64,000 bases of DNA from Bactrocera neohumeralis (lineage: Eukaryota; Arthropoda; Insecta; Diptera; Tephritidae). Numbering within the stretch: position 1 is the stretch's first letter; the number at the start of each line of letters is the position of its first letter. This document shows positions 46,987-58,578 of the stretch, piece by piece. Where the stretch lies: NCBI RefSeq assembly GCF_024586455.1, contig NW_026090925.1, positions 124,001-188,000 of the forward strand, given 5' to 3'. The notes beneath the pieces were generated by a model. It was given only the letters and a program-made list of their open reading frames with translations. It was not told where the DNA came from and did not search any database. Made by a program: the position numbers and the translations under genes.

Positions 46987-47933
46987 TCCTGGGCCCCCTA
47001 GACGAATATTTTGCCTAGTATTACGTACATGCTGTTGCATGTATTTCGGCGTACTGCTGGTAGAGTAGCCGAGGGCGCAGAACACATGCTATAAATGTTG
47101 GAAACGGCTTTGGTTTTAAACATACTTAGTATTTGGTATGTACACATGCTTTTACGTGCGTACAATAAGAAACCATATTTTACGGATTTATGAGTTTGTA
47201 ACTGCTTTTGCTCATATAATTGCGGTTGTTTCTTTGATAGGTTTATATTTGTGTTCTTATTTCAAATTTCTTTACCATCGGTTTGTAAAACTAGTTTTAG
47301 ATTATTTGCCTTTTCTGCGATATCGGCTTATGAGGGATGGTAACTCCACGCCTGGCTCAGATGTGGCCAGAATGGGTACTCCTTAGCCCTTCAGTTAGAA
47401 CTATGAAATTAGAGAGATCTTGCGAGAGAATGGCCGTGAATAGAGAACGGATTTGATTCGTAGAGAATTAGTTTGAAGCTTTATGCAGCTGATTCCCTTA
47501 ACCTACCCATATGAGGCGCGCTTGAATAGATGCGATAAGAGAGACCATTGACTTTTGAAAGTGTAGGTGCGTCACTGTATCGCATTCGGAATTTGGTGAT
47601 CCCTTAACGTCAATTTTGAGATGTCCCATATTGTATAATAGGTGTCGATTTTTCGACTTTTTGGAAACTTTGTATATATTAGTGCGTATGCACTAATTTG
47701 ACAAGTATTAGTGCGCCACCGCTCTAGGATTTGTCCAGAATTTTTGTTTTTTTGTTTTTCCATTATTGGCGAAAGCCATCCTGCGGGGCCGAAAAGTAGT
47801 ATGTCCTTTTAATATAGGGACTGTCAGAGGTATCTCTAACTTTGTTTTTTATACCAATTTGTGGAGTGTTGGAAAATTGTGGCTCTAGTGGTAGTGGTAC
47901 GACGTACCGGCCATTCTTTGATCGAGTAGTCGG
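46987..47933 (-). other. BEL-2 pol remnant and 3' untranslated region
   Basis: Reverse complement of BEL-1 15380-16316, including the jump from pol start (GGCCGGTACGTCGTAC block) to the GGCCCCGCAGGATGGC block. No domain-bearing pol. Confidence 0.7.
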
Positions 47934-50875
47934 AGGATGGGGTCATGTGTAGAAGTTCACGAAAGTGAGGAAAGTTCTCTGATCGCCATTCACTTGGGAG
48001 TGGCCAGAAACGATTCTTTTACATATGACTCAAGCAGTTGAAGCTGTCCTCGTAAAAACAAAGGCTGACATCGCCGCCGTCCAAGAAATGCGATGGACGG
48101 GACAAGGACAGAGATGAGTAGGTCCTTGTGACATTTACTACAGTGGCCATATAAAGGAGCGCAAGTTTGGTGTGGGATTCGTGGTGGGAGAGAGACTCCG
48201 TCGCCGAGTACTATCATTCACTCCGGTGAATGAACGTCTAGCCACAATCCGCATCAAAGCGAGGTTCTTCAACATATCGCTGATTTGCGCCCACGCTCCG
48301 ACGGATGAGAAGGACGATGTGACCAAAGATGCCTTTTATGAGTGCTTGGAACGCACTTATGAGAGATGCCCCCGCCACGATGTCAAAATCGTGCTTGGCG
48401 ACTTTAACGCCAGGGTGGGCAAAGAAGGTATCTTTGGCACTACGGTCGGTAAATTCAGCCTCCACGAGGAAACATCCCCAAATGGGTTGAGGCTGATCGA
48501 CTTCGCCGGGGCCCGAAATATGGTTATCTGTAGTACTAGATTCCAGCACTACCAACCATATCGATCTTGTTGTGATAGACGGAAGACACGTCTCCGGTGT
48601 TTTAGATGTGCGTGCGCTCCGAGGTCCTAACTTCGACTCGGACCACTATCTTGTTGCAGCCAAGATTCGCACCCGCCTCTGTGCAGCAAAAAACGCACGC
48701 CAACAAACACAAGGAAGGTTCGACGTCGAAAAGCTGCAATCACAACAGACTGCTGAACGATTTACTACTCGGCTTGCACTCCTGCTCTCTGAGAGCACTC
48801 ATCAACAACTCGGTATAAAGGAACTGTGGGACGGCATTTCAAACTCCTTACGTACAGCTGCATCCGAAACCCTTGGTTTTCGGAAAGTGCAAAAGAACAA
48901 CTGGTACGACGAGGAGTGCCGCGTCGCAGCGGCGAGAAAACAGGCTGCCTACCTCGCAACGTTACGATCGACCACAACACGTGCGGGATGGGATAGATAC
49001 CGAGAATTGAAGAAGGAAGCGAGACGCATCTGCAGACAGAAAAAGAAAGAGGCCGAAATGCGTGAGTATGAAGGGCTTGATAAGCTGGCCGACAGGGGTA
49101 ATGCTCGAAAATTCTACGAAAAAATGCGGCGGCTTACAGAAGGTTTCAAGACCGGAGCGTACTCTTGTAGAACCCCCAAAGGTGATCTAGTCACTGATGC
49201 CCAGAGTATACTTAAATTATGGAGGGAACACTTCTCCAGCCTGCTGAGTGGCAGTGAACGCACAACACCAGGAGAAGGAGAACCCGATTCCCCAATCGAT
49301 GACGATGGAGCAGACGTACCATTACCCGACCATGAAGAAGTTCGAATAGCAATTGCCCGCCTGAAGAACAACAAAGCGGCAGGGGCCGACGGATTGCAGG
49401 CCGAGCTATTCAAACACGGCGGCGAAGAACTGATAAGGAGCATGCATCAGCTTCTTTGTAAAATATGGTCGGACGAAAGCATGCCCAACGATTGGAATTA
49501 AGGTGTGCTATGCCCAATCCATAAAAAAGGAGACCCCACAATCTGCGCCAACTACCGTGGGATTAGCCTCCTCAACATCGCATATAAGGTCCTATCGAGC
49601 GTATTGTGTGAAAGATTAAAGCCCACCGTCAACAAACTGATTGGACCTTATCAGTGTGGCTTCAGACCTGGAAAATCAACAACCGACCAGATATTCCCCA
49701 TGCGCCAAATCTTGGAAAAGACCCATGAAAGGAGAATCGACACACACCACCTCTTCGTCGATTTCAAAGCTGCTTTCGACAGCACGAAAAGGAGCTGCCT
49801 TTATGCCGCGATGTCTGAATTTGGTATCCCCGCAAAACTAATACGGCTGTGTAAACTGGCGTTGAGCAACACCAAAAGCTCCGTCAGGATCGGGAAGGAC
49901 CTCTCCGAGCCGTTCGATACCAAACGAGGTTTCAGACAAGGCGACTCCCTATCGTGCGACTTCTTCAACCTGCTTCTGGAGAAAATAGTACGAGCTGCAG
50001 AACTAAACAGAGAAAGTACCATCTTATATAAGAGTGTACAGCTGCTGGCGTATGCCGACGATATTGATATCATCGGCCTCAACACCCGTGCCGTTAGTTC
50101 TGCTTTCTCCAGGCTGGACAAGGAAGCACAGAAAATGGGTCTGGCAGTGAACGAGGGCAAGACGAAATATCTCCTGTCATCAAACAGTCGTCGCACTCGC
50201 GACTTGGCTCTCACGTCACTGTTGACAGTCATAACTTTGAAGTCGTAGATAATTTCGTCTATCTTGGAACCAGCGTAAACACCACCAACAATGTCAGCCA
50301 AGAAATCCAACGCAGGATAACTCTTGCCAACAGGTGCTACTTCGGACTGAGTAGGCAATTGAAAAGTAAAGTCCTCTCTCGACGAACAAAAGCCAAACTT
50401 TATAAGTCGCTCATAATTCCCGTCCTGCTATATGGTGCAGAGGCTTGGACGTTGTCAACAACTGATGAGTCGACGTTGCGAGTTTTCGAGAGAAAAGTTC
50501 TGCGAAAGATTTATGGTCTTTTGGGCGTTGGCCACGGCGAATATCGCATTCGATGGAACGATGAGCTGTACGAGATATACGACGACATTGACATAGTTCA
50601 GCGAATTAAAAGACAGCGGCTCCGCTGGCTAGGTCATGTTGTCCGAATGGACGAAAACACTCCAGCTCTGAAAGTATTCGACGCTGTACCCGCCGGGGGA
50701 AGCAGAGGAAGAGGAAGACCTCCACTCCGTTGGAAGGACAAGTGGAGAAGGACCTGGCTACGCTTGGAATATCCAATTGGCGCCACGTAGCGAAAAGGAG
50801 AAACGACTGGCGCGCTTTTGTTAACTCGGCTATAATCGCGTAAGCGGTGTCTACGCCAATTAAGAAGAAGAAGAA
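47934..50875 (+). mobile_element. RTE-like LINE, near full length (RTE-B)
   Basis: Inserted in BEL-2: BEL sequence stops at 47933 (GAGTAGT) and resumes at about 50876. The element has a 5' leader, endonuclease, reverse transcriptase and a 3' end of short AAG repeats (50862-50873) instead of poly(A), typical of RTE-like elements. Copies RTE-A and RTE-C are related. Stops at about 48115, 49501 and 50248 and frame changes mean the protein is broken. Confidence 0.85.
48040..50790 (+). pseudogene. RTE-like endonuclease/reverse transcriptase polyprotein, broken
   Basis: The endonuclease part reads ADIAAVQEMRWTGQGQ then a stop, then 48172-48630 (FNISLICAHAPTDEKDDV, IVLGDFNARVG). A frame change gives 48572-49501, with SDHYLVAAKIRTRL and a long Lys/Arg-rich linker. 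After a TAA at 49499-49501, reverse transcriptase runs 49505-50248 (NYRGISLLNIAYKVLSS, GFRPGKSTTDQIF, FVDFKAAFDS, LLAYADDIDIIG). The end is in another frame, 50359-50790 (YGAEAWTLS, RLRWLGHVVRM). Motif content is complete but at least three lesions separate the parts. Confidence 0.85.
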
Positions 50876-50912
50876 GTTTTGGCTTTAGAGAAGTGCTCAC
50901 AATACTGATCCT

Positions 50913-51836
50913 TTAAAGTTTTGTTTGTAATGGAAGTTTCTTTAACTTTTGCGATTTACTTAATTGTGAATTAAGGTCTTTGTTCTCAACTTGAGTTGGT
51001 ATGGTGGTAACTGCTTCTGTAACTAGTTCACTTTGTGTTTCGCTGTGCAGCGTTTGAACTTTTTGTGCCTTTGAGCAACATTTAGAAACATTTAGAAACA
51101 GTGGATTGTAGTCGTACAAATTCTTCACTTGTTTCTTTCTAGATTTTAGGCAAGTTTAATAGTGTCGTTACTTGCTTATCGACCAGTATTCTTTCGTTTT
51201 CATATCTAGCTTTTAGAGCTTCCCAAGCCAAATTGAAATTATCGTCATTAAGAGCGAACTGCTTAACTATTATGCCTGCTTGACCTTTCGTTTTGTATCT
51301 GAGGTGATACAAGTTTTGCGCTTGTGATAATTGAGGATGGTTTATGTACACGGCTGTGAACGTGTCCCGGAAGGACGGCCATTCTTCATAACCTCCGTGA
51401 AAGGTTTCTGTGTCACATGCGGGCACCTCGAGTTGGAAGCTTGAACTTGCCTTCTGACTGTCTTCTTGTGGCAGCTCTACTCTACTGTGGGCAGTAGGTG
51501 CAATTGCTTTTATGAGCTTTAGTTGATCGTAGATCATAGCTTTTGTTTCTTCGTACTGGTCTAAGCAGTTTTCGTATATGGCATAAGCAGATAATTTAAA
51601 ATTCTGTGGTAGATCTGAATCGTCAGAGTGTACAATGGCGTCATGAGCCGCTTGGATTCAGATTTCAGATTTCGACTTTTTATTTCTAATAACGATTCCG
51701 AGTTTTCGCGAATCGGTTAAGAGGCAAATCTAGTGCAGTATCTTGTTAAACTGTCACTTTCTGAAATAAATTTAATAGCCTGTTTTGAGCGTGTAGCTCC
51801 TGCGGGTTTATTTTGATTTTTTTCGCTATTAACCAT
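50913..51836 (-). pseudogene. BEL-2 gag, broken
   Basis: Start ATG 51836 (MVNSEKNQ), as in BEL-1. The first 100 codons have frame changes. The central block 51139-51537 is open through PQEDSQKASSSF and the DUF1759-type EEWPSFRDTF region. A stop after LPKI and a deletion remove the rest of the core and the zinc knuckles, leaving 50913-51128. Comparison with BEL-1 shows which stops are private to each copy. Confidence 0.82.
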
Positions 51837-52496
51837 TTTTTATGCTAGACTTGCGAGATCATATTATTTATTTATTTTATTTTAATTTGTTTATATATAA
51901 AAATAATTAAATATTTTGTTTTTCTTTCAGTGTAACTGATTTTAATAAGGCAAAAGGGTGTTGCTTGAAACCGAATACTCTTTTATGTAAATAGAGCTTT
52001 GAATTTCGATTATATTGCTAATGTTAGTTTTATTAATAACGTTTTTTATTTACTTCCGATAGAATTAATTTTATTTTTTTTCTTGCGTTATGTTTAATTA
52101 ATTAATATTTCTTATGCCCGAATGTTGTGTAATTAGGTACACCCTAATACGTGAACTTGTATGTACATGCGTATGTAGGTACTTATGTTTTGTGCGATTG
52201 AGAGCTCGTTGAAGAGATCAATGCGCTTTTTTGTATGCAATCCTCCTTGTTTTTGTTTGCCAAAGAACAAGGGGTATTGCCGGATAGTAGCCAATATGGA
52301 CTTTGAATATTTGAATATGTGCGCCCACAATTTTTATTTAACCGCGATTTGATAATAGTTTTTAGTTAATAACAAGGAAATTTTACCGCCGAATAGTAAG
52401 TGAATTTTAAAATTACTGTTTTGGAATTTTAAAATTCTTAATTTTTTTTTATAATTTGCCAGTACCTAGTGTAGGGTAAGAGATAGGCGGATTCTA

Positions 52497-52988
52497 CCCT
52501 GCGAGAAGCATACTGGTAAAATGACTAGTAAAACGACCTGGAGCCGTGACGGGGACTTTCCGTAAATCTTTCAGTCACACTCTTAAGAGCCATGGGAACT
52601 TTTTTGACCGTTTCTTTTCATTACGTACCTAATTGTGTGATTGTATATACCGTTCTTACTCAAAGCTTAGTAGCATAACAAAATGTATAGCTGCACCGCT
52701 CATTCACGTTATATGTGCCCGGTGTTTTACCAGTAAATTAACTAGTAGCTTTTCCGCAGATTTACTAGTTTACTGACGGTCATTTTTTGAGAAAATGTGT
52801 GGTGAAATGAGAGTAAAACTTCTAGTGATTTGACAATTTTTTTTTGACCGTCATTTTGCAGTTAAATACAAAGTGAAATACTAAGGTTTTTTACTTGCCA
52901 TAATGGAATACCGCAAAATATAATTAGAAATAAAAATCCATTTTTTTTGTATGTTTTCTTTTATATTAGTATTTAGTATAAGAAAAAT
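52497..52988. other. Element A left terminal region
   Basis: About 490 bp, no gene. Contains a stretch like that in Element B ends: ...GTGACGG..., CACTCTTAAGAGCC followed by a T-rich run. Repeated ACTAGTA/TTTACTAGT motifs at about 52520-52770 may be transposase-binding subterminal repeats. Confidence 0.45.
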
Positions 52989-54256
52989 TTACAATTTTGT
53001 TATGTTTTTTTTGTTCAGCAAATAGCGTTTTTGCTTTTGCCTGTTGTGGCTTTGCTCAACGCTCTTTCGGACTTCCTTTTCGAAGTCGATGCGTCCATGC
53101 AGTTTGAAAATTTCTGAAACAAATAAAACATAATAACAGAAAACTTGGTAAATAAAGTTAACAATAGTATGAATTACCAAATAGAGCCACGCTAACTATT
53201 TTTAATTCTGAAAGCGATTTCTTCCCGCACCTCCCATCCCAATTGAACAAACTGAGGACTTCGTCGCCAAAAACTCGCTTCATAACTTCGCCAATATCCC
53301 CAGAAGTGCCCTTTAAAGTGAAAAGATATGTTATCTGCAAAGACATTTGTGATTTTGTTAATTCATAAACATGTGTACTCTAAGAAAAAAAAACAAAAAC
53401 AATACTCACAACTGCATCTTCATAATTTTTTTCTAATATCTTCTCCTCCAAATCAAAGACCGCATCCAAGGTCTGCATTGGCATAAGAACTGCCAGTTCG
53501 GTGTGAAAGTCTTCGCAACTTTCTCCCGAGATGCGGCACACTGTCTGCTGCACCTTTTTTACTAGGACTTTCGTCTCTCGCACGATTTTGTGGTGGGCCA
53601 TGACATCAGTTTTATTAATTATCTGAAATATGTACATATGTAGATAGTAATAATTAATATATACCATATATATATCAAAATTGAATTTTACTGCTATTTT
53701 TGCACACACAGATGTATGAAAATTTGCATTAAAAAATATATAAAATGTATACTTCTGTAAGGAAGTGACCTAAATATAATGATCACTTACGTTTTCTTCC
53801 AATTTGTCCAGGCGACTTTCCAAGTTCAATTGTTTTTCCAAAATTAAATCTAACTTGGCCATTATATCTGTAAGAATAAAATTATTTGTAGCAAGTTCAT
53901 ACTTCTATATACTAGGAATAATTAGTAAAAGTGCTAAAAAAATATTGACTTTAATGTTTTACGTAAAGTGGTTAACATTACCTTTGTTTGCATCTAAGCC
54001 CTCGGAAGCAGTTGCAGTTTCTTCAGAGCAAAACATGTTTTGGCTGTGCGGAGTGAGTACTGTAAAACATTTCATAAAGTCTGAAGAAAGTTATTTCTAT
54101 ATTTATTTCGAAATTCTTACCTTGACTTGAAGAGCTAGCGTAAAAATTATGCGATAGTTGCACTTTTTTCCTTTTTAAGCCCTTAGGAGTGGAAGTTGAT
54201 GGTGGCGTCACATTAAAAATATCATTCGACTCCATCATATTGCTCCAACGATGCAT
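52989..54256 (-). CDS. DUF4806-like accessory protein, six exons
   Basis: Exons on the minus strand: 54256-54121, 54059-53982, 53867-53791, 53622-53410, 53334-53178 and 53113-52989. All introns are GT-AG, and the phases join without a stop, giving 261 codons. The N-terminus is Ser/Thr-rich with KGLKRKKVQLS. Exon 3 is a short leucine-rich coiled-coil-like segment (LDLILEKQLNLESRLDKLEE). Exons 4 and 5 form the conserved domain (LAVLMPMQTLDAVFDLEEKI, then VFGDEVLSLFNWDGRCGKKS), which matches my knowledge of DUF4806 in insects. The C-terminus is basic (EQSHNRQKQKRYLLNKKN), possibly for DNA binding or nuclear import. It lies 314 bp after the transposase on the same strand. Function unknown; an accessory role in transposition is inference. 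Confidence 0.75.
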
Positions 54257-54569
54257 TATTTTAAAAAAGAAAAATATATATAAATTAGTGAAATTCTAAG
54301 TTGAACAGATTTGATAAACAGCAGAATAAACATACAACTAGTGTGCAAAGTCATAAAAGAGGTGGTGTAAAATTGGAATTAAAAGAAAACGATTTTCATG
54401 AGGTACGCAAAAGTATTTGTATTTAATATTTTTTTTTGGAAAACGTATTAATTCTTCACTTAACCCACTTGCTACTAAAATGCCAAGAGCAGAAAATGAT
54501 TCAAGGGGTTCACTAAAGTAATTACTGATTTTTTTAAAATTGTAACCGACTACTACTTCTGCTCCCGAT

Positions 54570-56216
54570 TCAATACTCGTATTTATGACTTTGAAAGGTC
54601 CCGTCTCTTGACTGAAGCAAAACGAATCTTTCTCTTTTTTTAGGATTTATAAAAAACGTGTCAAACATTGAATTGTTTTCTTCTATTAAATTGTTTCTTT
54701 CTTCAATTCTTAAATATAGCTGTTGCAAAATATTCGTAGGGGATTTAATAAGTTTTTTTAAGCGCTGCATGTAATTTTCAAATTTGTAAGCAGAAAATGT
54801 GTCTAAGGGACCAAATTCTGTAGCACTTTCAGACAAATGAAGTAGGCCATGCAGGTTAAAACTTATCAAATGTTCCCCATAAATATTGCCAAACAAACTA
54901 ACAAACTCCTCTAATAATTGTTGTACAATATTTGCTTCTCTTTTGTAAGACCTTTCGCAAGAGAGAATACGTATACTAGCATGTAGTAAAAGAAAATGGT
55001 AGTACAAATCTTCATCAACACAATTTTTTAAAATAAATATACCAGAGTATAATAAAAATTGTCGATATTCAGTAGATTTCCAACTTTTTAAATCATTGAG
55101 ATTTCTGCAAACTCTTCCGAATTCAGAAGGAACCCAAGAAGAAACAAAATTGATCTTTTGATTCATTACGTTAACGTTTACTTTACTTACTATAAGGTGT
55201 AGCAGCTTTTTAGCTACACCTAAATCGACGAGGTGCATGGGATCTAAAGGGAATTGAGAAACCATTCCAAAAGCTGCTACTTCTAGCACGTTTTCTTGTT
55301 CCCGAAATTCTAAATTATGGTGTGCCGGATCATTTCTATTTTTGAATGAAAAATCTGTTCTTAATTCACTTAAATTTTTAGAGAAGCATACCCTTCTTTT
55401 ATTAAATGTGCCTACTTGACAACATTTTGGGCAGCCGTGCTTTGAATTGTGATTTTGAACCCCAGTCACAAAAGCTCTCGCTGGCGAATCACAAGTAAAC
55501 AAACGAATATTAAAACTTTTCAAAATTGGATTTATTAAACCGACTTTTAACCCGTTTTTTCTCAAGTACACTACCTCGTCACAAAATTCTTTCATAAATT
55601 CATTTGTGCTATTTGGTTTCTGTTTTCCTGAGAAGCAGGCAATAGTGAAAGGAGTGGTTTTCGGAAAGCCAACAATTGAACCAAGAATGGGCCATAGGGC
55701 TCTGTTCGAACTTTTAAATAGCCTTAAGCCGTCGATTCCAACATCTATTAACACTTCACTTTTTTCATTCAAAAATGGAAATGAATTTGATTTAAAATGC
55801 TTTTGAATGCCAATATACGTAAATTCTCCGCCGGAGATATTCTTTATAACGGATTTAATTTTTGTTGTTTCAAGCACAGTTTTTGCAGACAAGGGCAAAT
55901 CATGCACTCCTATTTTTCTTAAAACACTGAGCAAATCGCTCAATACGGCTTGAGACACATTATTTTTAATTGCCCATAACTTTAAATGCTTGCACTTTTC
56001 TGCACTTGAAACAACTTCATTTTCATTTTCCGACTGGCATTCTGAGCCGGAAAATGAGAAAGAATCTTCAGGAGTAGAATGTAGCGCAGCCGCGGCAGCT
56101 TCGCCATCTTCCCCATCAGCACGCGCAAATTCCGATAAACTTTCGTATCGCACTGAACTTCTTTCACACTCCTTTTTAACTTTGCACATTTCATTATAAA
56201 ATGTTTTCCTCTTCAT
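54570..56216 (-). CDS. Transposase of Element A (CACTA/EnSpm-like C-terminus)
   Basis: From ATG 56216 (MKRKTFYNEM) the ORF has 548 codons and no stop. The open frame extends 31 codons upstream without ATG, so an upstream exon is possible. The N-terminus is acidic and Ser-rich. Middle motifs are ISGGEFTYIGIQKHF, LIDVGIDGLRLFKSS (candidate catalytic Asp), and a Cys/His cluster HNSKHGCPKCC. Then PLDPMHLVDLGVAKKLLH and the end block LHLSESATEFGPLDTFSAYK, FENYMQRLKKL, as in animal CACTA/Plavaka-like transposases (DUF4218-like). It would cut and paste the element. The open frame suggests it was recently functional. Confidence 0.8.
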   Translation of the reverse strand: MKRKTFYNEMCKVKKECERSSVRYESLSEFARADGEDGEAAAAALHSTPEDSFSFSGSECQSENENEVVSSAEKCKHLKLWAIKNNVSQAVLSDLLSVLRKIGVHDLPLSAKTVLETTKIKSVIKNISGGEFTYIGIQKHFKSNSFPFLNEKSEVLIDVGIDGLRLFKSSNRALWPILGSIVGFPKTTPFTIACFSGKQKPNSTNEFMKEFCDEVVYLRKNGLKVGLINPILKSFNIRLFTCDSPARAFVTGVQNHNSKHGCPKCCQVGTFNKRRVCFSKNLSELRTDFSFKNRNDPAHHNLEFREQENVLEVAAFGMVSQFPLDPMHLVDLGVAKKLLHLIVSKVNVNVMNQKINFVSSWVPSEFGRVCRNLNDLKSWKSTEYRQFLLYSGIFILKNCVDEDLYYHFLLLHASIRILSCERSYKREANIVQQLLEEFVSLFGNIYGEHLISFNLHGLLHLSESATEFGPLDTFSAYKFENYMQRLKKLIKSPTNILQQLYLRIEERNNLIEENNSMFDTFFINPKKRERFVLLQSRDGTFQSHKYEY

Positions 56217-56759
56217 TTTTTGTATAAATAATATCACTTTACTCACCTGATGTAATTGTTTTCTTCTCGTTAATTCACTCGCGCGTCTTTTTGCGGCTTT
56301 CGCGTTCACTTGTAAATATGCAATTAATTGTGATACATATGTCGTGCTGCCACTGACATGAAAATAAATGCCACAACAGGTGGAATTGCTTTCTCTTCTT
56401 CTAATTTGCCCGAATTTTTAAAAAAGCTTTGCAAATTAATTGATTTTGTCGATTGGGCAACACCATTTTCTTCGTTTTGGTCTTTTTCGGTAAAATGAAA
56501 CATTGCTCCATTCCTATGCACACAATATGCGCGAATGAATAAAGCATAATGTGAAAGTTTGATGTTGTTTCTTTTTGCCAATCATTACTACAAATTTTCA
56601 ACATGCTTTTTTATGTATTGGTAAAAATGCTTGAATGTGTTTGAGAATCGGTTATGGAATTTTTGCAGGGTATATTGTTGTACTCATATATAAATGTTCA
56701 TATGAACATACACATGTTAGCACTGCGAAAAGAGCGCAAAAATGAGTAATGTGCAGGTA

Positions 56760-58578
56760 CCCAGTTAGAACAGTGACGGTCACGTTACCTAGTGACATGC
56801 CGGTAACGCGTGCCGGTTTAATTGTCACTTTTTCCTATCACGTTCTTAAGGGCGAATCAAAAAAGCACCCAAAACTTTTGTATACATGTGACCTTGTATC
56901 ATCTTCTCGCTCACATATTTTCTGCTGTAATAAAACTATATCCTTCTTTCTCACACTTTCATTCAATTTGGGATAATACAACAAAACTGCTCTCAGGAAA
57001 GCGTGACGGTGCATTCTACAATAGCCTAGTGGGTAAACCACTCGCTTGTTATTCCTTCAACCTGAAGTTCGAAACTCAAAAATATAAAGATTTTTTTTTT
57101 ATAAAATATAAATTTTTTTTATTAATTTTAATAATAAAATAATTTTATTTAAATTTACATTAAATTCATTTCCTTCATCTTTTGACATTTTTTTTTAATA
57201 ATATAAAAATTATTTCTATAATTTCTTATATAGATACAAAAAATAGTATATAAATATACTTCTATGCATTTTAACAATATATTGGATTACCATTTCCTTA
57301 CACAGCCAAATTGTTTCCTTGTTGTTTTGAGAAGCTTGCCTCTGGGTTGTAGCAACCAGAAAGGTTGAATTTCTTCCGTTTAAATGTCAATTGTTCTACA
57401 ATAACAAATGCGTAAAAATGAATTGAAAACTAAGATGACGATTTTACATGTACCTTTTACGGGAGTCGAAGAAGTTGTCGGGCATTCCTCCAAATAGGTG
57501 TCATCAAAAAGCGCTGGTGAATCCATCTGATTAAGAAATAAAAATTTGGCAGCATCAAAATTTATTTTAAATAACTTAACATAATATAATAAAATACGAC
57601 CGGGCTACAATAATTTACATCTTTTTCACAAATTTTCATAAATTTAGATGCACTAAGATTAAAAGCCTTTTTTTCCCGGCTCATACATATGTATATGCAC
57701 TAAATGTATATTTTTTCATATTGAATTAGTATTTGTTTTGCTCACCCTTTTTCCAAATATTATCTTGAAGACACAAAATATTCACAAAAGTTAAAGAAAC
57801 ACAATTATAATATCCGTAGGTTTAAATATTTATTTTAAATATAATAAATATGTACAAACACAAATCTGCACAATTCTCAACTATCGACGCGTTTGTAACC
57901 AAATTCTTTTTTTCTTCGAATTCAATTTGTCACAACGAACAAGCAAACGTCAAATTCACGGTATCATGCTGTACGCTTTCACATCCATCGTTTTCAATAA
58001 GCGGTGACAGATAAAAAATTTGTTTGTCTTCTTTTGTTTTATTTTTGCTTAACATCTGTTGAGTGAAGAGCTTATAATGTAAAACAAACAAAAGACACAA
58101 TAGATTGACTTCTTACTCATTTCAAAGATTTGTGAGGAAGTGTTAGTGACAAGTAAAAATTGTGTAAATGTATTGGAGTTTCGGTCACGCAAGTTTTGCT
58201 GGGTATTAAAATTAATAAAAAAAATATATATTTTATAAAAAAAAAAATCTTTATATTTTTGAGTTTCGAACTTTAGGTTGAAGGAATGACAAGCGAGTGG
58301 TTTACCCACTAGGCTGTTGTAGAATGCACCGTCACGCTTTCCTGAGAGCAGTTTTGTTGAATTATCTCAAATTGAATGAAAGTGTGAGAAAGAAGGATAT
58401 AGTTTTATTACAGCAGAAAATATGTGAGCGAGAAGGTGATACAAGATCACATGTATACAAAATTTTTGGGAGCTTTTTTGATTCGCCCTTAAGAACGTGA
58501 TAGGAAAAAGTGACAATTAAACCGGCACGCGTTACCGGCATGTCACTACATAACGTGACCGTCACTGTTCTAACTGGG
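56760..58578. mobile_element. TA-flanked element with about 370-bp terminal inverted repeats (Element B)
   Basis: The arms 56760-57131 and 58207-58578 are near-identical inverted copies beginning CCCAGTTAGAACAGTGACGG. TA stands on both sides (56758-56759, 58579-58580). BEL-1 has the uninterrupted site (GCAGGTATGC in reverse near 13251), confirming a TA duplication. The interior (57132-58206) holds a two-exon minus-strand ORF like the start of the DUF4806-like gene and, at its right edge, a TA-CCCAGC end like that of Element A. It has no transposase, so it is non-autonomous, probably built on a deleted relative of Element A. Confidence 0.85.
57298..57526 (-). pseudogene. Truncated N-terminus of the DUF4806-like accessory gene
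   Basis: Exon 1, 57526-57454 (MDSPALFDDTYLEECPTTSS, then TPVK), ends at a GT donor. Exon 2, 57395-57298, starts after an AG acceptor and gives FKRKKFNLSGCYNPEASFSK and then QQGNN before a stop, or a GTAAGG donor 57304-57299. The joined frame is open. The KRKK...LS...S-S-QG-N pattern parallels residues 27-48 of the six-exon gene of Element A. The coiled coil and DUF4806 domain are absent. Confidence 0.5.

Larger units (their letters stand above)
52497..56670 (-). mobile_element. Two-gene, TA-flanked DNA transposon (Element A)
   Basis: Nested in the BEL-2 leader. BEL sequence ends in ...ATTCTA (52496) and resumes with TATATTG (56671), giving a TA on both sides. Both outer ends read CCCTGC inward (52497-52502; reverse of 56665-56670), but the inverted match is only this long. 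On the minus strand it carries a transposase (56216-54570) and then a six-exon DUF4806-like gene (54256-52989), with non-coding ends of about 450 and 490 bp. The transposase has a CACTA/EnSpm-like C-terminus, but the ends are not CACTR, so the superfamily is uncertain. Confidence 0.75.

Noticed and set aside
56324..56581. 85-codon ORF upstream of the Element A transposase
   Set aside because: No motif, lies in the non-coding terminal region, and overlapping frames are equally open.
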